DNA of 64,000 bases from Myroides odoratimimus (lineage in GTDB: Bacteria; Bacteroidota; Bacteroidia; Flavobacteriales; Flavobacteriaceae). A program made the position numbers and the translations under genes. The DNA is taken from assembly GCF_001485415.1 (NCBI RefSeq), contig NZ_BCMQ01000006.1, forward strand, positions 1-64,000, in the 5' to 3' direction. This document shows, one piece after another, positions 17,370-26,689 of this stretch; positions within the stretch are counted from its first letter, which is position 1, and every line of letters starts with the position of its first letter. The notes below the pieces were generated by a model. The model had not been told where the DNA came from. It ran no database searches and saw only the letters and a list, made by a program, of their open reading frames with translations.

Positions 17370-20027
17370 TTAAAAATTAAATCGCACTGATACTAAGAAT
17401 TGTGAAGGTCTTAGTTTAAAGTTAGTTGTTGATGTCTGTATACTATTGATTACTACTTGTTCGTATTCTTTTGTATTCAGGATATTATTCCACTCGAAGT
17501 CAAAGTCTATCTTCTTCTTATTCCACTTAAAGCGATACATAACATCCATAAATCGGTTAGTAAACTTCTGATTATTAAATACATTTTCTTTATAATCTAG
17601 CTTCCAAATAAAACTATGTGATTTAAAAGGGATAAGGTCTATACGCAGATTATGTGAGTTGCCATAAGAATGTGTTGACTGCTTCATATCCTTTCGCTCT
17701 ATCTCCATATAATTAAAATCATAAGTAAAGTTTAACCAATCAAAATAATTATTCGTCAATTGTAATCCATAATTATAGTTATAGGTATTCACATCTCTTA
17801 GATACTCATTTACTAATATCTCTGACTTACCTTTATTAACTGAGAAACTTCCTTTAATATTAGAGCTATACTCACTAAAGAACTTACCTAGGTTAATATT
17901 AGCACTTTGATTATTTGAAATGTTCTTTTGCTCTAAAGCTTCTAAAACAGACTGTCCATTCTCATCAATTGTCTGTGATAATATAATCTTTCTCTCTTGG
18001 TAGTTATTATTTAAAGACCCATTAAAGAATATTCCATTAAAAGGATTTTTAAACTCAAACCTAAACCAAGAAAAAATACTCTGTGTGTCTTCTATCTTCG
18101 CCTTATATGCTGTAAAGTTTAGTCCACTAAAAATATAGTGACTGTACAGTTGGTCAAGAGGGGTATAACTAGTACTCAAGTTACTTCCTCCTCTTAATGT
18201 CCACATATTATTAATCTTATATGACAGGTATAATGATGGTGAGAAATCTACTACATTCTTTGTAGTCTTCGTATCTATAGACTTATCATCTAGCTTCATA
18301 GATGACCATATAATAGGCACAGTAAATGTCATATCCCACGACACTCCCTTAAAATTAAAACTAGAGTTTAAACGATTTACAAATCTATTGTAAGTCAAAT
18401 CATTCTGATAATTATCCCCTAGCCAAACAGACTGAGTATCATATCCGTATAAGTCTGTCTCAAAACGCTTATTCTCATACAATAAACTATACTCTTCTGT
18501 AAAAGTCCACTTTCTGTACTTCCACGAAAGTGATAAAGCATTCTGTGTATAGAAAGTATTGTCTAAGAATGACTGATTTAATAAATCGTATTTCTTCAAA
18601 TATTGATCTGGGAAGTTCACATTGCCATTCGCTACCACATCATAATCTTGTTTATCTCTTGTAAAGTCAATAATAGACTTAAAGTTAGCAAACTTATTAC
18701 TACCTACTGGTACTAGGGTACTCAATGAATTCTGTAAGCTAAAAGAAGGAGATAATACACTCTGATTAATAGGATCGTTATTCTGTAATAATAGTCCTCT
18801 TTCTTTATTTCTACTTACATTAATCGTTATATAATCTTTTAAGTAATTGTCTTTTGTATTCTTCGTAATCGTAAACTTAGAGTTAAATGCTTCTTTAAAG
18901 TATCTGTTCTCATCTTTTCTACTATATCTAATTACATCACTGACATTGCCATTTGCGTCTAAGTTTCTAATCTCTGTAGATTGTGCTCCTGATTGCTTAA
19001 CCTCATCATTGTTATAAAAAGCATTCGTATTCATCTCTATCTTATCTGTAAACTTCACTAAGAAGTTAGCAGAAACATAATGAGATCTATTGTCTAAATA
19101 ACGTGATTTAGCAATACCAGGAGCAGACGTTGTACTCATAGACAGCGCCTGGCCTGTACTCTTCGTATAATTATAAACATCAAAAGAACCAAAAGAGCCA
19201 AATGCTCTAAATTTATTAGTAAGGTCTTCTCCTGTATTATTAGTATCATAACTTACTAAGTACTGTAATCCTTTACTAAAAAACATCGGAGATATAGTAC
19301 TATTCCATAAAAAGGGATCACCACCTACTCCTATCTTAGCACTACCACTTAAACTTATTTTATTCTTTAATCTAATATTAATAGCAGGACTCTCTGAAGG
19401 TACTTTTCCCTCTAGCATCTTAATCGGCTGATGGTTTTCTATTACCTCTAGCTTGCTAACATGAAGATTAGGCAAGGCTTTAGTAATAGCACCATATCTT
19501 CCTTGCATCAAGTCTTTCCCTTCTACATAAAACTTATTTAGAGGCTTACCTTGATATTCTATTTCTCCATTACTCTTCACCTCCATTCCTGGCATCTTCT
19601 TTATCACATCTTCTAGTACTCTATCATTCTTCCCTGCAAATTTGCTAAGATCAAATACTAGAGTATCATTGTGTTGAGTAATAGGAGAAGCTTTAACGAA
19701 TATTTCTTCTAATTGTGTAAACTCATCTACTAACTGAATTTGAATATCCTGAGACTTATTCTCAATCACTTTTTCAAATACACTGTAGTTCACTATAGAT
19801 GCCTTGATCTTTAATGTTGTTAGAGAAGACTTGATAGGTATCTGATAAGTCCCTTTGCTATCCGTCATCTCATAAGCTATTACAGCATTAGTCTCTGGAT
19901 TAAGTATAGAAACAATTACATTAGATAATGCTTGTTTATTCTCACCATTTACTTTTCCCTTCAGAACTACTTGTGCCTGTAAAGGCAAGGCTACTATAAA
20001 GAAAAGTATATATATTACATATTTCAT
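17370..20027 (-). CDS. Outer-membrane beta-barrel protein with carboxypeptidase-regulatory-like N-terminus (TonB-receptor-like)
   Basis: 885 residues. Signal peptide (MKYVIYILFFIVALPLQA), then a CarboxypepD_reg-like beta-sandwich (about 22-105; LKGKVNGENKQALSNVIVSI), a plug-like region containing KKMPGMEVKSNGEIEYQGKPLNKFYVEGKDL, and a long C-terminal barrel ending in an aromatic residue (FLVSVRFNF). No SusC-type TonB box was identified. It is the last gene of an operon behind four GLPGLI genes, 26 bp after the previous stop. GLPGLI proteins are commonly paired with such barrels; substrate and direction of transport are unknown. Confidence 0.88.
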   Translation of the reverse strand: MKYVIYILFFIVALPLQAQVVLKGKVNGENKQALSNVIVSILNPETNAVIAYEMTDSKGTYQIPIKSSLTTLKIKASIVNYSVFEKVIENKSQDIQIQLVDEFTQLEEIFVKASPITQHNDTLVFDLSKFAGKNDRVLEDVIKKMPGMEVKSNGEIEYQGKPLNKFYVEGKDLMQGRYGAITKALPNLHVSKLEVIENHQPIKMLEGKVPSESPAINIRLKNKISLSGSAKIGVGGDPFLWNSTISPMFFSKGLQYLVSYDTNNTGEDLTNKFRAFGSFGSFDVYNYTKSTGQALSMSTTSAPGIAKSRYLDNRSHYVSANFLVKFTDKIEMNTNAFYNNDEVKQSGAQSTEIRNLDANGNVSDVIRYSRKDENRYFKEAFNSKFTITKNTKDNYLKDYITINVSRNKERGLLLQNNDPINQSVLSPSFSLQNSLSTLVPVGSNKFANFKSIIDFTRDKQDYDVVANGNVNFPDQYLKKYDLLNQSFLDNTFYTQNALSLSWKYRKWTFTEEYSLLYENKRFETDLYGYDTQSVWLGDNYQNDLTYNRFVNRLNSSFNFKGVSWDMTFTVPIIWSSMKLDDKSIDTKTTKNVVDFSPSLYLSYKINNMWTLRGGSNLSTSYTPLDQLYSHYIFSGLNFTAYKAKIEDTQSIFSWFRFEFKNPFNGIFFNGSLNNNYQERKIILSQTIDENGQSVLEALEQKNISNNQSANINLGKFFSEYSSNIKGSFSVNKGKSEILVNEYLRDVNTYNYNYGLQLTNNYFDWLNFTYDFNYMEIERKDMKQSTHSYGNSHNLRIDLIPFKSHSFIWKLDYKENVFNNQKFTNRFMDVMYRFKWNKKKIDFDFEWNNILNTKEYEQVVINSIQTSTTNFKLRPSQFLVSVRFNF

Positions 20028-20053
20028 CGTTAATAAGGTCGTTTGGTTAATTA

Positions 20054-20839
20054 CTAATAAAGCTCTATAGGATTAGGCTCTTTGCCAAATTTCTTAGTCA
20101 TAAAATCAGAAGGTTCTTTGTCATCATTCATTAACTTTCCTCCTATTTCTTGTATGAGTTGCATATAAGTTTTATTGGCGTTTAATGTTTTTAATCGATT
20201 TAATTGTTTACCTGTTACTTCCTTGAAAAAATCTAATTCCTTTAATTCAACCCAGTAATTATGTACTCTCATACTCTCAGTAAACTCAAATACATAGTCT
20301 TTATTTTTATCCTCTGCTTTTACTACAAAACCTGGCAGATTCTTAAACTTATAAGGGCCTTCTATTATAGGTATCTCAGTAGTAAACCATACTGTCCAAT
20401 TACGTCCACTTAGTTCTCCAGTTGCCTTCTGTACTTTCATACCATGATACTCTTCTATCTCACTTGAGATAGTCCATTGAATAAGATTAAGAGGCTGTTT
20501 TACTTTATAAGCTTCTAACGAATTAATCATCTCATAAAGAATAATGTTCCCTGAGTCTTTAGCAACCATCCAAGGCACTTGAGAATTTGGAATATCTATT
20601 TCTATCTCTTCTAATTCAGCAACAAATTCTTGGTAAGTAAACTCATCATAGAACATAGAATTACTCCCGTCTATATCCAGATAGAACTTCTCTGTGATAG
20701 GAAGACTATCAGGCATTACTTTTACATCATAAGGCTTAAAAGTCAATGAGTACTCATAACGCATAAAGTCTTTTTTCTCTTGAGCCATACTATGAATAGA
20801 TAATAAAAATAGTACAACACATCCTATTAAATACTTCAT
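20054..20839 (-). CDS. GLPGLI family protein (copy 4 of operon)
   Basis: 261 residues with signal peptide (MKYLIGCVVLFLLSIHSMA, cleavage before QEKK). Family block WTVWFTTEIPIIEGPYKF followed by NLPGFVVKAEDKNKD gives the name-giving motif as NLPGFVV. An N-terminal FMRYEYSLTFKP strand is shared with the other copies. It is 4 bp behind copy 3. GLPGLI proteins are Bacteroidota-specific exported proteins of unknown function, often coupled to OM receptors. Confidence 0.9.
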   Translation of the reverse strand: MKYLIGCVVLFLLSIHSMAQEKKDFMRYEYSLTFKPYDVKVMPDSLPITEKFYLDIDGSNSMFYDEFTYQEFVAELEEIEIDIPNSQVPWMVAKDSGNIILYEMINSLEAYKVKQPLNLIQWTISSEIEEYHGMKVQKATGELSGRNWTVWFTTEIPIIEGPYKFKNLPGFVVKAEDKNKDYVFEFTESMRVHNYWVELKELDFFKEVTGKQLNRLKTLNANKTYMQLIQEIGGKLMNDDKEPSDFMTKKFGKEPNPIELY

Positions 20840-20843
20840 AACC

Positions 20844-21650
20844 TTACTTTTTTAACCATTCAAGGTAATTACTACTATTTCCCACTTTCTTATTTAGCAT
20901 CTGTTGATTCTCAACAGTATCTTCAAAATAAACAATCATACCTTGACTATCTAAATTCTGCTTAACTGTCATATTCGCCTTAACCTCTCTTAGCTTGACT
21001 AACTCACTAGTTTTATACAATCCAGCCTGTTTATATTCGTTGAAGTCTACTGGTATTTCTACTTTCTCACTCTTTCTGAACTCAAAAACATAATCTTCCT
21101 TATCATCCTGTGCTTTGACTACAAATCCAGGCAAGTTCTTAAACTTATATGGCCCTTCTATGATAGGAATTTCAGAAGTAAACCATACTGTCCAATTACG
21201 CCCATTCAGTTCACCTATAGCTTTCTGTACCTTCATACCTTCAAACTCCTCTACAGTATCATCTATATTCCATTTGACCTGATTAACTGGACTTTCTATC
21301 TTCAACATAGTACCACTCACATTCTGTACATAAAATAGTTTATTAGCTTCCTTTACTAATACTGCTTCAAGCCGTGTCTGTTCACCAGCCATACTAAACG
21401 ACTTACCTATTAGTCCGCTATTCTCTTTTTTAGCTAAACGTTCTACACGGCTAGCATATCCTTTAGAATAAAAACGAGAAGAAGTATCCCATACATCTAA
21501 GAATACAGACTCTGTAAACATTTCGTCTGACTTAATAGATGGTTTAAACGTTGCCTCATATTCATATCGCATGACCTCTATTTTCTCCTGAGCTACTACT
21601 CCTAAAACAGTTAAAACAGTAACTGTAATACTAAATAAATACTTCTTCAT
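20844..21650 (-). CDS. GLPGLI family protein (copy 3 of operon)
   Basis: 268 residues, signal peptide MKKYLFSITVTVLTVLGVVA. Shares EKIEVMRYEYEATFKP, VEEFEGMKVQKAIGELNGRNWTVWF and NLPGFVVKAQDDKED with the neighbours. The C-terminal ~60 residues differ from the copies upstream, and it ends NYLEWLKK rather than in the PIEFY/PIELY ending of the other three. The region between the N-terminal strand and the family block is the most variable part, which suggests that this part binds different partners. Confidence 0.9.
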   Translation of the reverse strand: MKKYLFSITVTVLTVLGVVAQEKIEVMRYEYEATFKPSIKSDEMFTESVFLDVWDTSSRFYSKGYASRVERLAKKENSGLIGKSFSMAGEQTRLEAVLVKEANKLFYVQNVSGTMLKIESPVNQVKWNIDDTVEEFEGMKVQKAIGELNGRNWTVWFTSEIPIIEGPYKFKNLPGFVVKAQDDKEDYVFEFRKSEKVEIPVDFNEYKQAGLYKTSELVKLREVKANMTVKQNLDSQGMIVYFEDTVENQQMLNKKVGNSSNYLEWLKK

Positions 21651-21667
21651 AACTTAATCACTTTATA

Positions 21668-22516
21668 CTAATAGAACTCAATAGGTTTAGCCTCTTTGCC
21701 TGTCTTCTTTTTTAGTTTATCATTGGTTATATCATTCCCCTTTTCATCTACTACCTTTACAATAGTACCTGCTCCTATCTCACTCATCATTTGAGAGAAA
21801 CTTTTATTAGCATTGACATTCCTAATCTTATCCCATTGTTTCTTATTGACTTTCATGGCATTTTTATGTCTATCCATTAGCCAAAACTCCGCTGTGACTT
21901 TTTCACTCTTTAAGAACTCAAACTTATAATCACCTGTACTATCCTCTGCTTTGACTACAAATCTAGGTAAATTCTTAAACTTATAAGGTCCATCTATCAA
22001 AGGGATATCTTGAGTAAACCATACTGTCCAAGTACGTCCACTCAGCTCTCCTACCGCTTTCTGTACCTTCATACCATTGTAATCTTCTATATCTCCAGAA
22101 ATATTCCACTTAATTAAATTACTAGGTTCTTCTACATTATACGTTTCTATTCCTGAATTTTCATAAGTATTTAAGTTTGCTTGATCCTTATAGATAATCC
22201 AATTTACTTTACTTCTAAATTGACCTAAAGCTTGGAAACGCGCTGTATGATCTGCTGTTTTTTTAGCTCCTGTAGTGTACTCTATAAGTGTTTCTTCTCT
22301 TTTAATATTTCCTTCACTAGCAAATCTAGATTCGCTATTCTGCACATCTAGATATACTATTTCAGTTGCACTATTAGAAGTATTAATATCATCAGTCGTT
22401 TTGGCTAAGGGCATGGTCATCTGATACTCATATCGCATTACCTCAATTTTCTCTTGAGCTAATCCACTTATACTAGTTATAAACGCGACTATACTTATCA
22501 CTAACATTTTCTTCAT
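21668..22516 (-). CDS. GLPGLI family protein (copy 2), Gly-to-Arg change in the hallmark motif
   Basis: 282 residues, signal peptide MKKMLVISIVAFITSISGLA. It is very similar to copy 1 (same length; shared SSTEIIYLD/SATEIVYLD, SRFASEGNI(R/K)REETL, GDIEDYNGMKVQKA(I/V)GELSGRTWTVWF). The hallmark reads NLPRFVVKAED: the glycine codon GGA of the other copies is AGA here, a single transition. The rest of the reading frame is intact, so the gene is either functional with an altered motif or in early decay. Confidence 0.9.
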   Translation of the reverse strand: MKKMLVISIVAFITSISGLAQEKIEVMRYEYQMTMPLAKTTDDINTSNSATEIVYLDVQNSESRFASEGNIKREETLIEYTTGAKKTADHTARFQALGQFRSKVNWIIYKDQANLNTYENSGIETYNVEEPSNLIKWNISGDIEDYNGMKVQKAVGELSGRTWTVWFTQDIPLIDGPYKFKNLPRFVVKAEDSTGDYKFEFLKSEKVTAEFWLMDRHKNAMKVNKKQWDKIRNVNANKSFSQMMSEIGAGTIVKVVDEKGNDITNDKLKKKTGKEAKPIEFY

Positions 22517-22553
22517 AATCCATTGATTTTATTACACTTGTACAGTAAACATA

Positions 22554-23402
22554 CTAATAGAACTCTATAGGCTTACTTTCTTTTCCCATCTTCTTTTTAG
22601 TCATCTCATCGGTTATATCCTTCCCTTTTTCATCTACCATTTTAAAAGTAGCTGTACCTCCTCTTTCGTTCATAATCTGAGAGAAACTTTTATTAGAATT
22701 CATATTTCTAATCTTATCCCATTGTTTCTTATCTATTTTCATCGCCTTCTCTTGTCTATTTGATAACCAAAAATCAGTAGTAGCTCTCTCACTCTTTAAG
22801 AACTCAAACTTGTAGTCTCCTGTACTATCCTCTGCTTTGACTACAAATCCAGGTAGATTCTTAAACTTATACGGTCCGTCTATCAATGGGATATCTTGAG
22901 TAAACCACACAGTCCAAGTACGTCCGCTCAACTCACCTATTGCTTTCTGTACTTTCATCCCATTGTAATCTTCTATATCTCCAGAGATACTCCATTTCAC
23001 TAGATCATTAGTTTCTCCAACATTATACGATTCTATACCAGAAGAAGCATAAGTGTTTAATTCTGCTCCATTTTTATATACTGCCCATTTTACTCTACTC
23101 TTAAATTGACTTAAAGCTTGCATACGCACAGCAAAATCTGCATCTTTCTTAGCCCCAGTAGAATATTCCATCAAAGTCTCTTCTCTTCTAATATTTCCTT
23201 CACTAGCAAATCTAGACTCACCTCCCTTAACATCTAAATAAATAATTTCAGTACTACTCTGAAGAGCTTCTTCATCTCCAGTAGCGGTAGTTGCTGGTAG
23301 TGTTAGTTGATACTCATACCTCATTACATCTATTTTCTCCTGTGCATTAGCTAACATCACACTACATAATGCTGCTACTGTTAGATACATCCTTTTAATC
23401 AT
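22554..23402 (-). CDS. GLPGLI family protein (copy 1, first gene of operon)
   Basis: 282 residues, signal peptide MIKRMYLTVAALCSVMLANA. Full family block ending NLPGFVVKAEDSTGDYKFEF. It is the closest paralog of copy 2, so the pair is a recent tandem duplication. It is the first gene of a five-gene operon (spacings 37, 17, 4 and 26 bp) with the OM barrel protein last. The divergent region upstream holds a striking palindrome. Confidence 0.9.
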   Translation of the reverse strand: MIKRMYLTVAALCSVMLANAQEKIDVMRYEYQLTLPATTATGDEEALQSSTEIIYLDVKGGESRFASEGNIRREETLMEYSTGAKKDADFAVRMQALSQFKSRVKWAVYKNGAELNTYASSGIESYNVGETNDLVKWSISGDIEDYNGMKVQKAIGELSGRTWTVWFTQDIPLIDGPYKFKNLPGFVVKAEDSTGDYKFEFLKSERATTDFWLSNRQEKAMKIDKKQWDKIRNMNSNKSFSQIMNERGGTATFKMVDEKGKDITDEMTKKKMGKESKPIEFY

Positions 23403-23795
23403 ATACTATAGTTATTTATGGTTTATACTAATTATGATTTAAATTATTTAACATCTATATTATTTTCAGAACGGCCATACTAAATAAATATAACACTAAT
23501 AATTAAAAATTAATAAATATATTCAAATCATTAACAACAAAAACTAACTTATCATCACTAATAAATAGTTATCCAAACTAACAACTATTTAATTAGTTTT
23601 ACAACTAATTAAATAGTTTAAATATAAAAAATTATCTAAATCAAAATAACACCCTTATTTTCAATTACTTAAAAAACATAAATAACAGAGTCTATTTATA
23701 AATACCATTGGAATAAAAAAGGTACTAACCTATATCTTAATTACATAATCAACTTATCTTTGAGCCCTTAAATACCCTTAGACAATTCATTAAAT
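23403..23795. promoter_or_regulatory. Divergent AT-rich regulatory region
   Basis: About 390 bp between the GLPGLI operon (minus) and the MATE gene (plus). It holds the palindrome at 23562-23618 and a TATCTTTG -7-like element at 23755-23762 upstream of the MATE gene. No ORF seen. Confidence 0.6.
23562..23618. repeat. Perfect 16-bp inverted repeat with extra half-site
   Basis: Arms aactatttaattagtt (23583-23598) and aactaattaaatagtt (23603-23618) are exact reverse complements with a 4-nt ttac spacer. A further taaatagtt at 23562-23570 is the complement of the first part of the left arm, giving three half-sites. There is no T-run, so it is not a standard terminator. Confidence 0.9.
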
Positions 23796-25214
23796 ATGTC
23801 AACAACAACATTTAAATCAAAAAACAATATATTTTCTTTAATCAAGCAATCCTTTTCTAATGAAAACTTTGACTTGACTAATATGTCCATTAATAAAGCT
23901 GTTTTTCTACTAGCTATTCCTATGATGTTTGAGATGCTAATGGAGTCAGTGTTTGCTTTAGTTGACTTATATTTTGTTGGTCATTTAAAAGAGAGTGCCT
24001 ACGCTATACAAAGTGTCGGGCTAACAGAGTCTCTACTATCTATTATTTACGCTATATGTATAGGGATTAGTATGGCTGCCACAGCTATCGTAGCAAGGCG
24101 TATAGGTGAAAAAGATAAAGAAAAGGCAGCGCAAAATGCAGCACAAGCCATCACACTTTCAATATTAATCACTATTGTATTAAGTATACTTGGTTTTATT
24201 TATGCAAAAGATTGGTTACTGTGGATGGGAGCATCAGAAGCTTCAGCAGAATATGGATACGGATATACCAGAATCTTATTAGTCAGCTGTGTATCCATCA
24301 TGCTCTTATTCCTTATTAATGGAATATTTAGAGGCGCAGGTAATGCGGCCATAGCCATGAAAAGTCTTGGTTTTGGTAATATCATCAATATCATCCTATG
24401 CCCTATTATGGTTAGAGGATGGTGGATATTTCCAGAAATGGGATTAGAAGGAGCTGCTTACTCTACAGCTATAGGACGTAGTATGGGGGTAGTGTATCAG
24501 TTGTATTATCTGTCTAAAAAAGATTCACTTATCCAGTTAAAACTAAAGTACTTCAAAATACAATGGGATATGACCTGGAATATCATTAAAATCGCAGTAC
24601 CAGGTATGGTACAGTATATGATATCCACTTGTAGTTGGGTTATTCTTGCACGCATAGTAGCGCAAAGCGGAGGAGAAATAGGCTCGTCAGGTTTCTTGAC
24701 ATGTTTACGCCTTCTTGTATTTTTTATTCTTCCCGCATGGGGATTGAGCAATGCGGCTTCTACTTTAGTTGGTCAAAACTTAGGAGATAACAATCCCGAC
24801 AGGGCATATAAATCAGTGATTGCAACTTTAAAATACAATGTCTTCTATATGGCTATTGTCACGATTATATTCTTTAGTATGGCCGAAATTTTAGCTTCCT
24901 TCTTTACAGCTGATGAAGCTATTAAAACAGTCGCTAAAGAAGCAATGTATATAGGAGCTATTGGTTTTATAGCTTATGGAGCAGGAATGACCTTGATGAA
25001 TGCCTTTAATGGAGCTGGAGATACTGTTACCCCAACAATAATAAACATAGTAGGGTTCTGGTTATTTCAGATACCTTTTGCTTATTTAATGACTTATCAT
25101 TTTAATTTGGGCTCTACAGGAGCTTTTATCGCTATCCCTTCTGCCGAATTAGTAATAGCTATTCTTGCCTTTATTTTATTTAGGCGAGGTAAATGGAAAC
25201 AGAAAAAAGTATAA
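23796..25214 (+). CDS. MATE-family multidrug/cation efflux transporter
   Basis: 472 residues, about 12 membrane helices in two pseudo-repeated halves, with a polar ~30-residue N-terminal extension. Seen: LAIPMMFEMLMESVFALVDLYFVG in helix 1-2, the AIARRIGEKD-like AIVARRIGEKDKEKA loop, and in the second half GLSNAASTLVGQNLGDNNPDRA. The family exports cationic drugs using Na+ or H+ gradients. It has a possible -7 element of its own upstream and a terminator downstream. Confidence 0.93.
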   Translation: MSTTTFKSKNNIFSLIKQSFSNENFDLTNMSINKAVFLLAIPMMFEMLMESVFALVDLYFVGHLKESAYAIQSVGLTESLLSIIYAICIGISMAATAIVARRIGEKDKEKAAQNAAQAITLSILITIVLSILGFIYAKDWLLWMGASEASAEYGYGYTRILLVSCVSIMLLFLINGIFRGAGNAAIAMKSLGFGNIINIILCPIMVRGWWIFPEMGLEGAAYSTAIGRSMGVVYQLYYLSKKDSLIQLKLKYFKIQWDMTWNIIKIAVPGMVQYMISTCSWVILARIVAQSGGEIGSSGFLTCLRLLVFFILPAWGLSNAASTLVGQNLGDNNPDRAYKSVIATLKYNVFYMAIVTIIFFSMAEILASFFTADEAIKTVAKEAMYIGAIGFIAYGAGMTLMNAFNGAGDTVTPTIINIVGFWLFQIPFAYLMTYHFNLGSTGAFIAIPSAELVIAILAFILFRRGKWKQKKV

Positions 25215-25221
25215 TAAAAAC

Positions 25222-25244
25222 GCCTTAACAGATGATATTAAGGC
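25222..25244. terminator. Bidirectional terminator between MATE and acetyltransferase genes
   Basis: Stem gccttaa / ttaaggc with a 9-nt loop, flanked by A-run on the left and T-rich sequence on the right, between convergent genes. Confidence 0.75.
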
Positions 25245-25251
25245 ATTTTAT

Positions 25252-25719
25252 CTATTTAGTATATTCTGATGCTTTTCTAATCATATCCACATGTGGAATA
25301 CCATCTTCTAAATACTCTTCAGAAGAGGCTACAAATCCAAATGAACTATAAAATTTCTTCAAATAACACTGAGCTCCAATCTGAATATCTTGAGCTCCAA
25401 ACTCCTCTTCTATCTTATCTATAGCATGTTGCATTAAGATACGACCATAACCATCCTTGCGATAGTCTGCATGGACAGCTACTCTTCCTATTGCTATTTC
25501 TGGATAACTAAGCCCAGGAGGGACAATACGAGCGCAAGCAACGACTTGATCTAACTTCGTTGCATAAATGTGTAAACATTTCTTATCCTTACCATCTAAT
25601 TCAGGATAGGGACAGTTTTGTTCTACCACAAACACATCTGTACGCAAACGCATAATATCATATAATTCACTCACTGTCAACTCATCGAAAGCTTTGGTAT
25701 GCCAATGGATACTATTCAT
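25252..25719 (-). CDS. elaA: ElaA-family GNAT N-acetyltransferase
   Basis: 155 residues. Opening HWHTKAFDELTVSELYDIMRLRTDVFVVEQNCPYPELDGKD is characteristic of ElaA, followed by the GNAT acetyl-CoA site region IGRVAVHADYRKDGYGRILM. Substrate unknown. It lies alone between a bidirectional terminator and an AT-rich gap. Confidence 0.9.
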   Translation of the reverse strand: MNSIHWHTKAFDELTVSELYDIMRLRTDVFVVEQNCPYPELDGKDKKCLHIYATKLDQVVACARIVPPGLSYPEIAIGRVAVHADYRKDGYGRILMQHAIDKIEEEFGAQDIQIGAQCYLKKFYSSFGFVASSEEYLEDGIPHVDMIRKASEYTK

Positions 25720-25851
25720 AACTCAATATTTTAAAGTCTATTACTCAAAGATAATTATTACAAATTAACATATTGTAATTTTTATTTAAAACACATTAAT
25801 CATTTATAGTTAAATCCTCTTCACTTAATGTAACCTTCTAAGAATACCTAT

Positions 25852-26562
25852 CTATTTAATAACACCAGTCCCATACAATAATAACATAAGAATAGTATTA
25901 TAGATTATATGTATCATACAATTATAACCAAAACCAAATCTCATCCGTATATATCCGAGTAGAAGTCCTCCTATGAACTGAGGAAGAAACAACAAAGGGC
26001 TATATACCAGTACTTCAGTATTAATCGTATAAAAGTTACTAATATGCATAATCATAAACAAAAATGTGTAACTGTAAAACACATACCCAAAATACTTCTC
26101 ATGTCTCTCTTTAAGTATCACTATATTATTTCTATGTAGATAAAGATAGGCACACAGTATCACGTAGAATACCCCTCCTACTATGAAGGCTATACTCAGA
26201 TTAAACCTATACAAGATCCAAAGGCTATATACTAATGTAAGAGGAGTACTTAACAACAAATACCAACTCTTAAACCTTAGAGCTAATCTAAAAGCAACCT
26301 CCTCTGCTAAAGGTCCTAATAATACAATAAACAACATAGCTACTAACAGTCCTTTGTCAGCTATAAAATCAAGTAATCTAGCTGTCTTAGGTAATGGAAC
26401 TATTTTATTAATACTGAATATATAAACTGTTATCACTATTAATGTAAAAACAACTAATACCAAGCTTCTTCTTACTTTCTCTTTCTTGCTAATATCTAAT
26501 ACTTCAGTATGAGGTTGTCGTATATAATGGATAAAATCACTAATGATAACTGATATACTCAT
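25852..26562 (-). CDS. CPBP family intramembrane metalloprotease (Rce1/Abi-like)
   Basis: 236 residues, about six to seven membrane helices. The diagnostic motif EExxxR is present as EEVAFR (residues 87-92), followed by a later FxxG-type helix (FIGGLLLGYIRMRFG) and HIIYN giving the HxxxN motif near the C terminus. CPBP proteins cleave membrane substrates or act in immunity and bacteriocin self-protection in other bacteria; nothing nearby indicates the latter. Confidence 0.88.
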   Translation of the reverse strand: MSISVIISDFIHYIRQPHTEVLDISKKEKVRRSLVLVVFTLIVITVYIFSINKIVPLPKTARLLDFIADKGLLVAMLFIVLLGPLAEEVAFRLALRFKSWYLLLSTPLTLVYSLWILYRFNLSIAFIVGGVFYVILCAYLYLHRNNIVILKERHEKYFGYVFYSYTFLFMIMHISNFYTINTEVLVYSPLLFLPQFIGGLLLGYIRMRFGFGYNCMIHIIYNTILMLLLYGTGVIK

Positions 26563-26605
26563 TTTATTAAGTCAATAATTTTACAATACAAGATAAACAA
26601 AAAAA

Positions 26606-26631
26606 CAGTAATCACGTTTCCGTGATTACTG
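26606..26631 (-). terminator. Terminator after the TonB-dependent receptor gene
   Basis: Perfect 11-bp stem cagtaatcacg / cgtgattactg with a 4-nt loop; minus-strand T-run follows. Confidence 0.9.
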
Positions 26632-26689
26632 CTTCAACAACTTATTATACTCTGAATTTGCCTAATTCAAAACACGCTAACTAATTTAT

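Noticed and set aside
25852..26562. CPBP protease as a bacteriocin-immunity gene
   Set aside because: No bacteriocin precursor or transporter genes in the vicinity.
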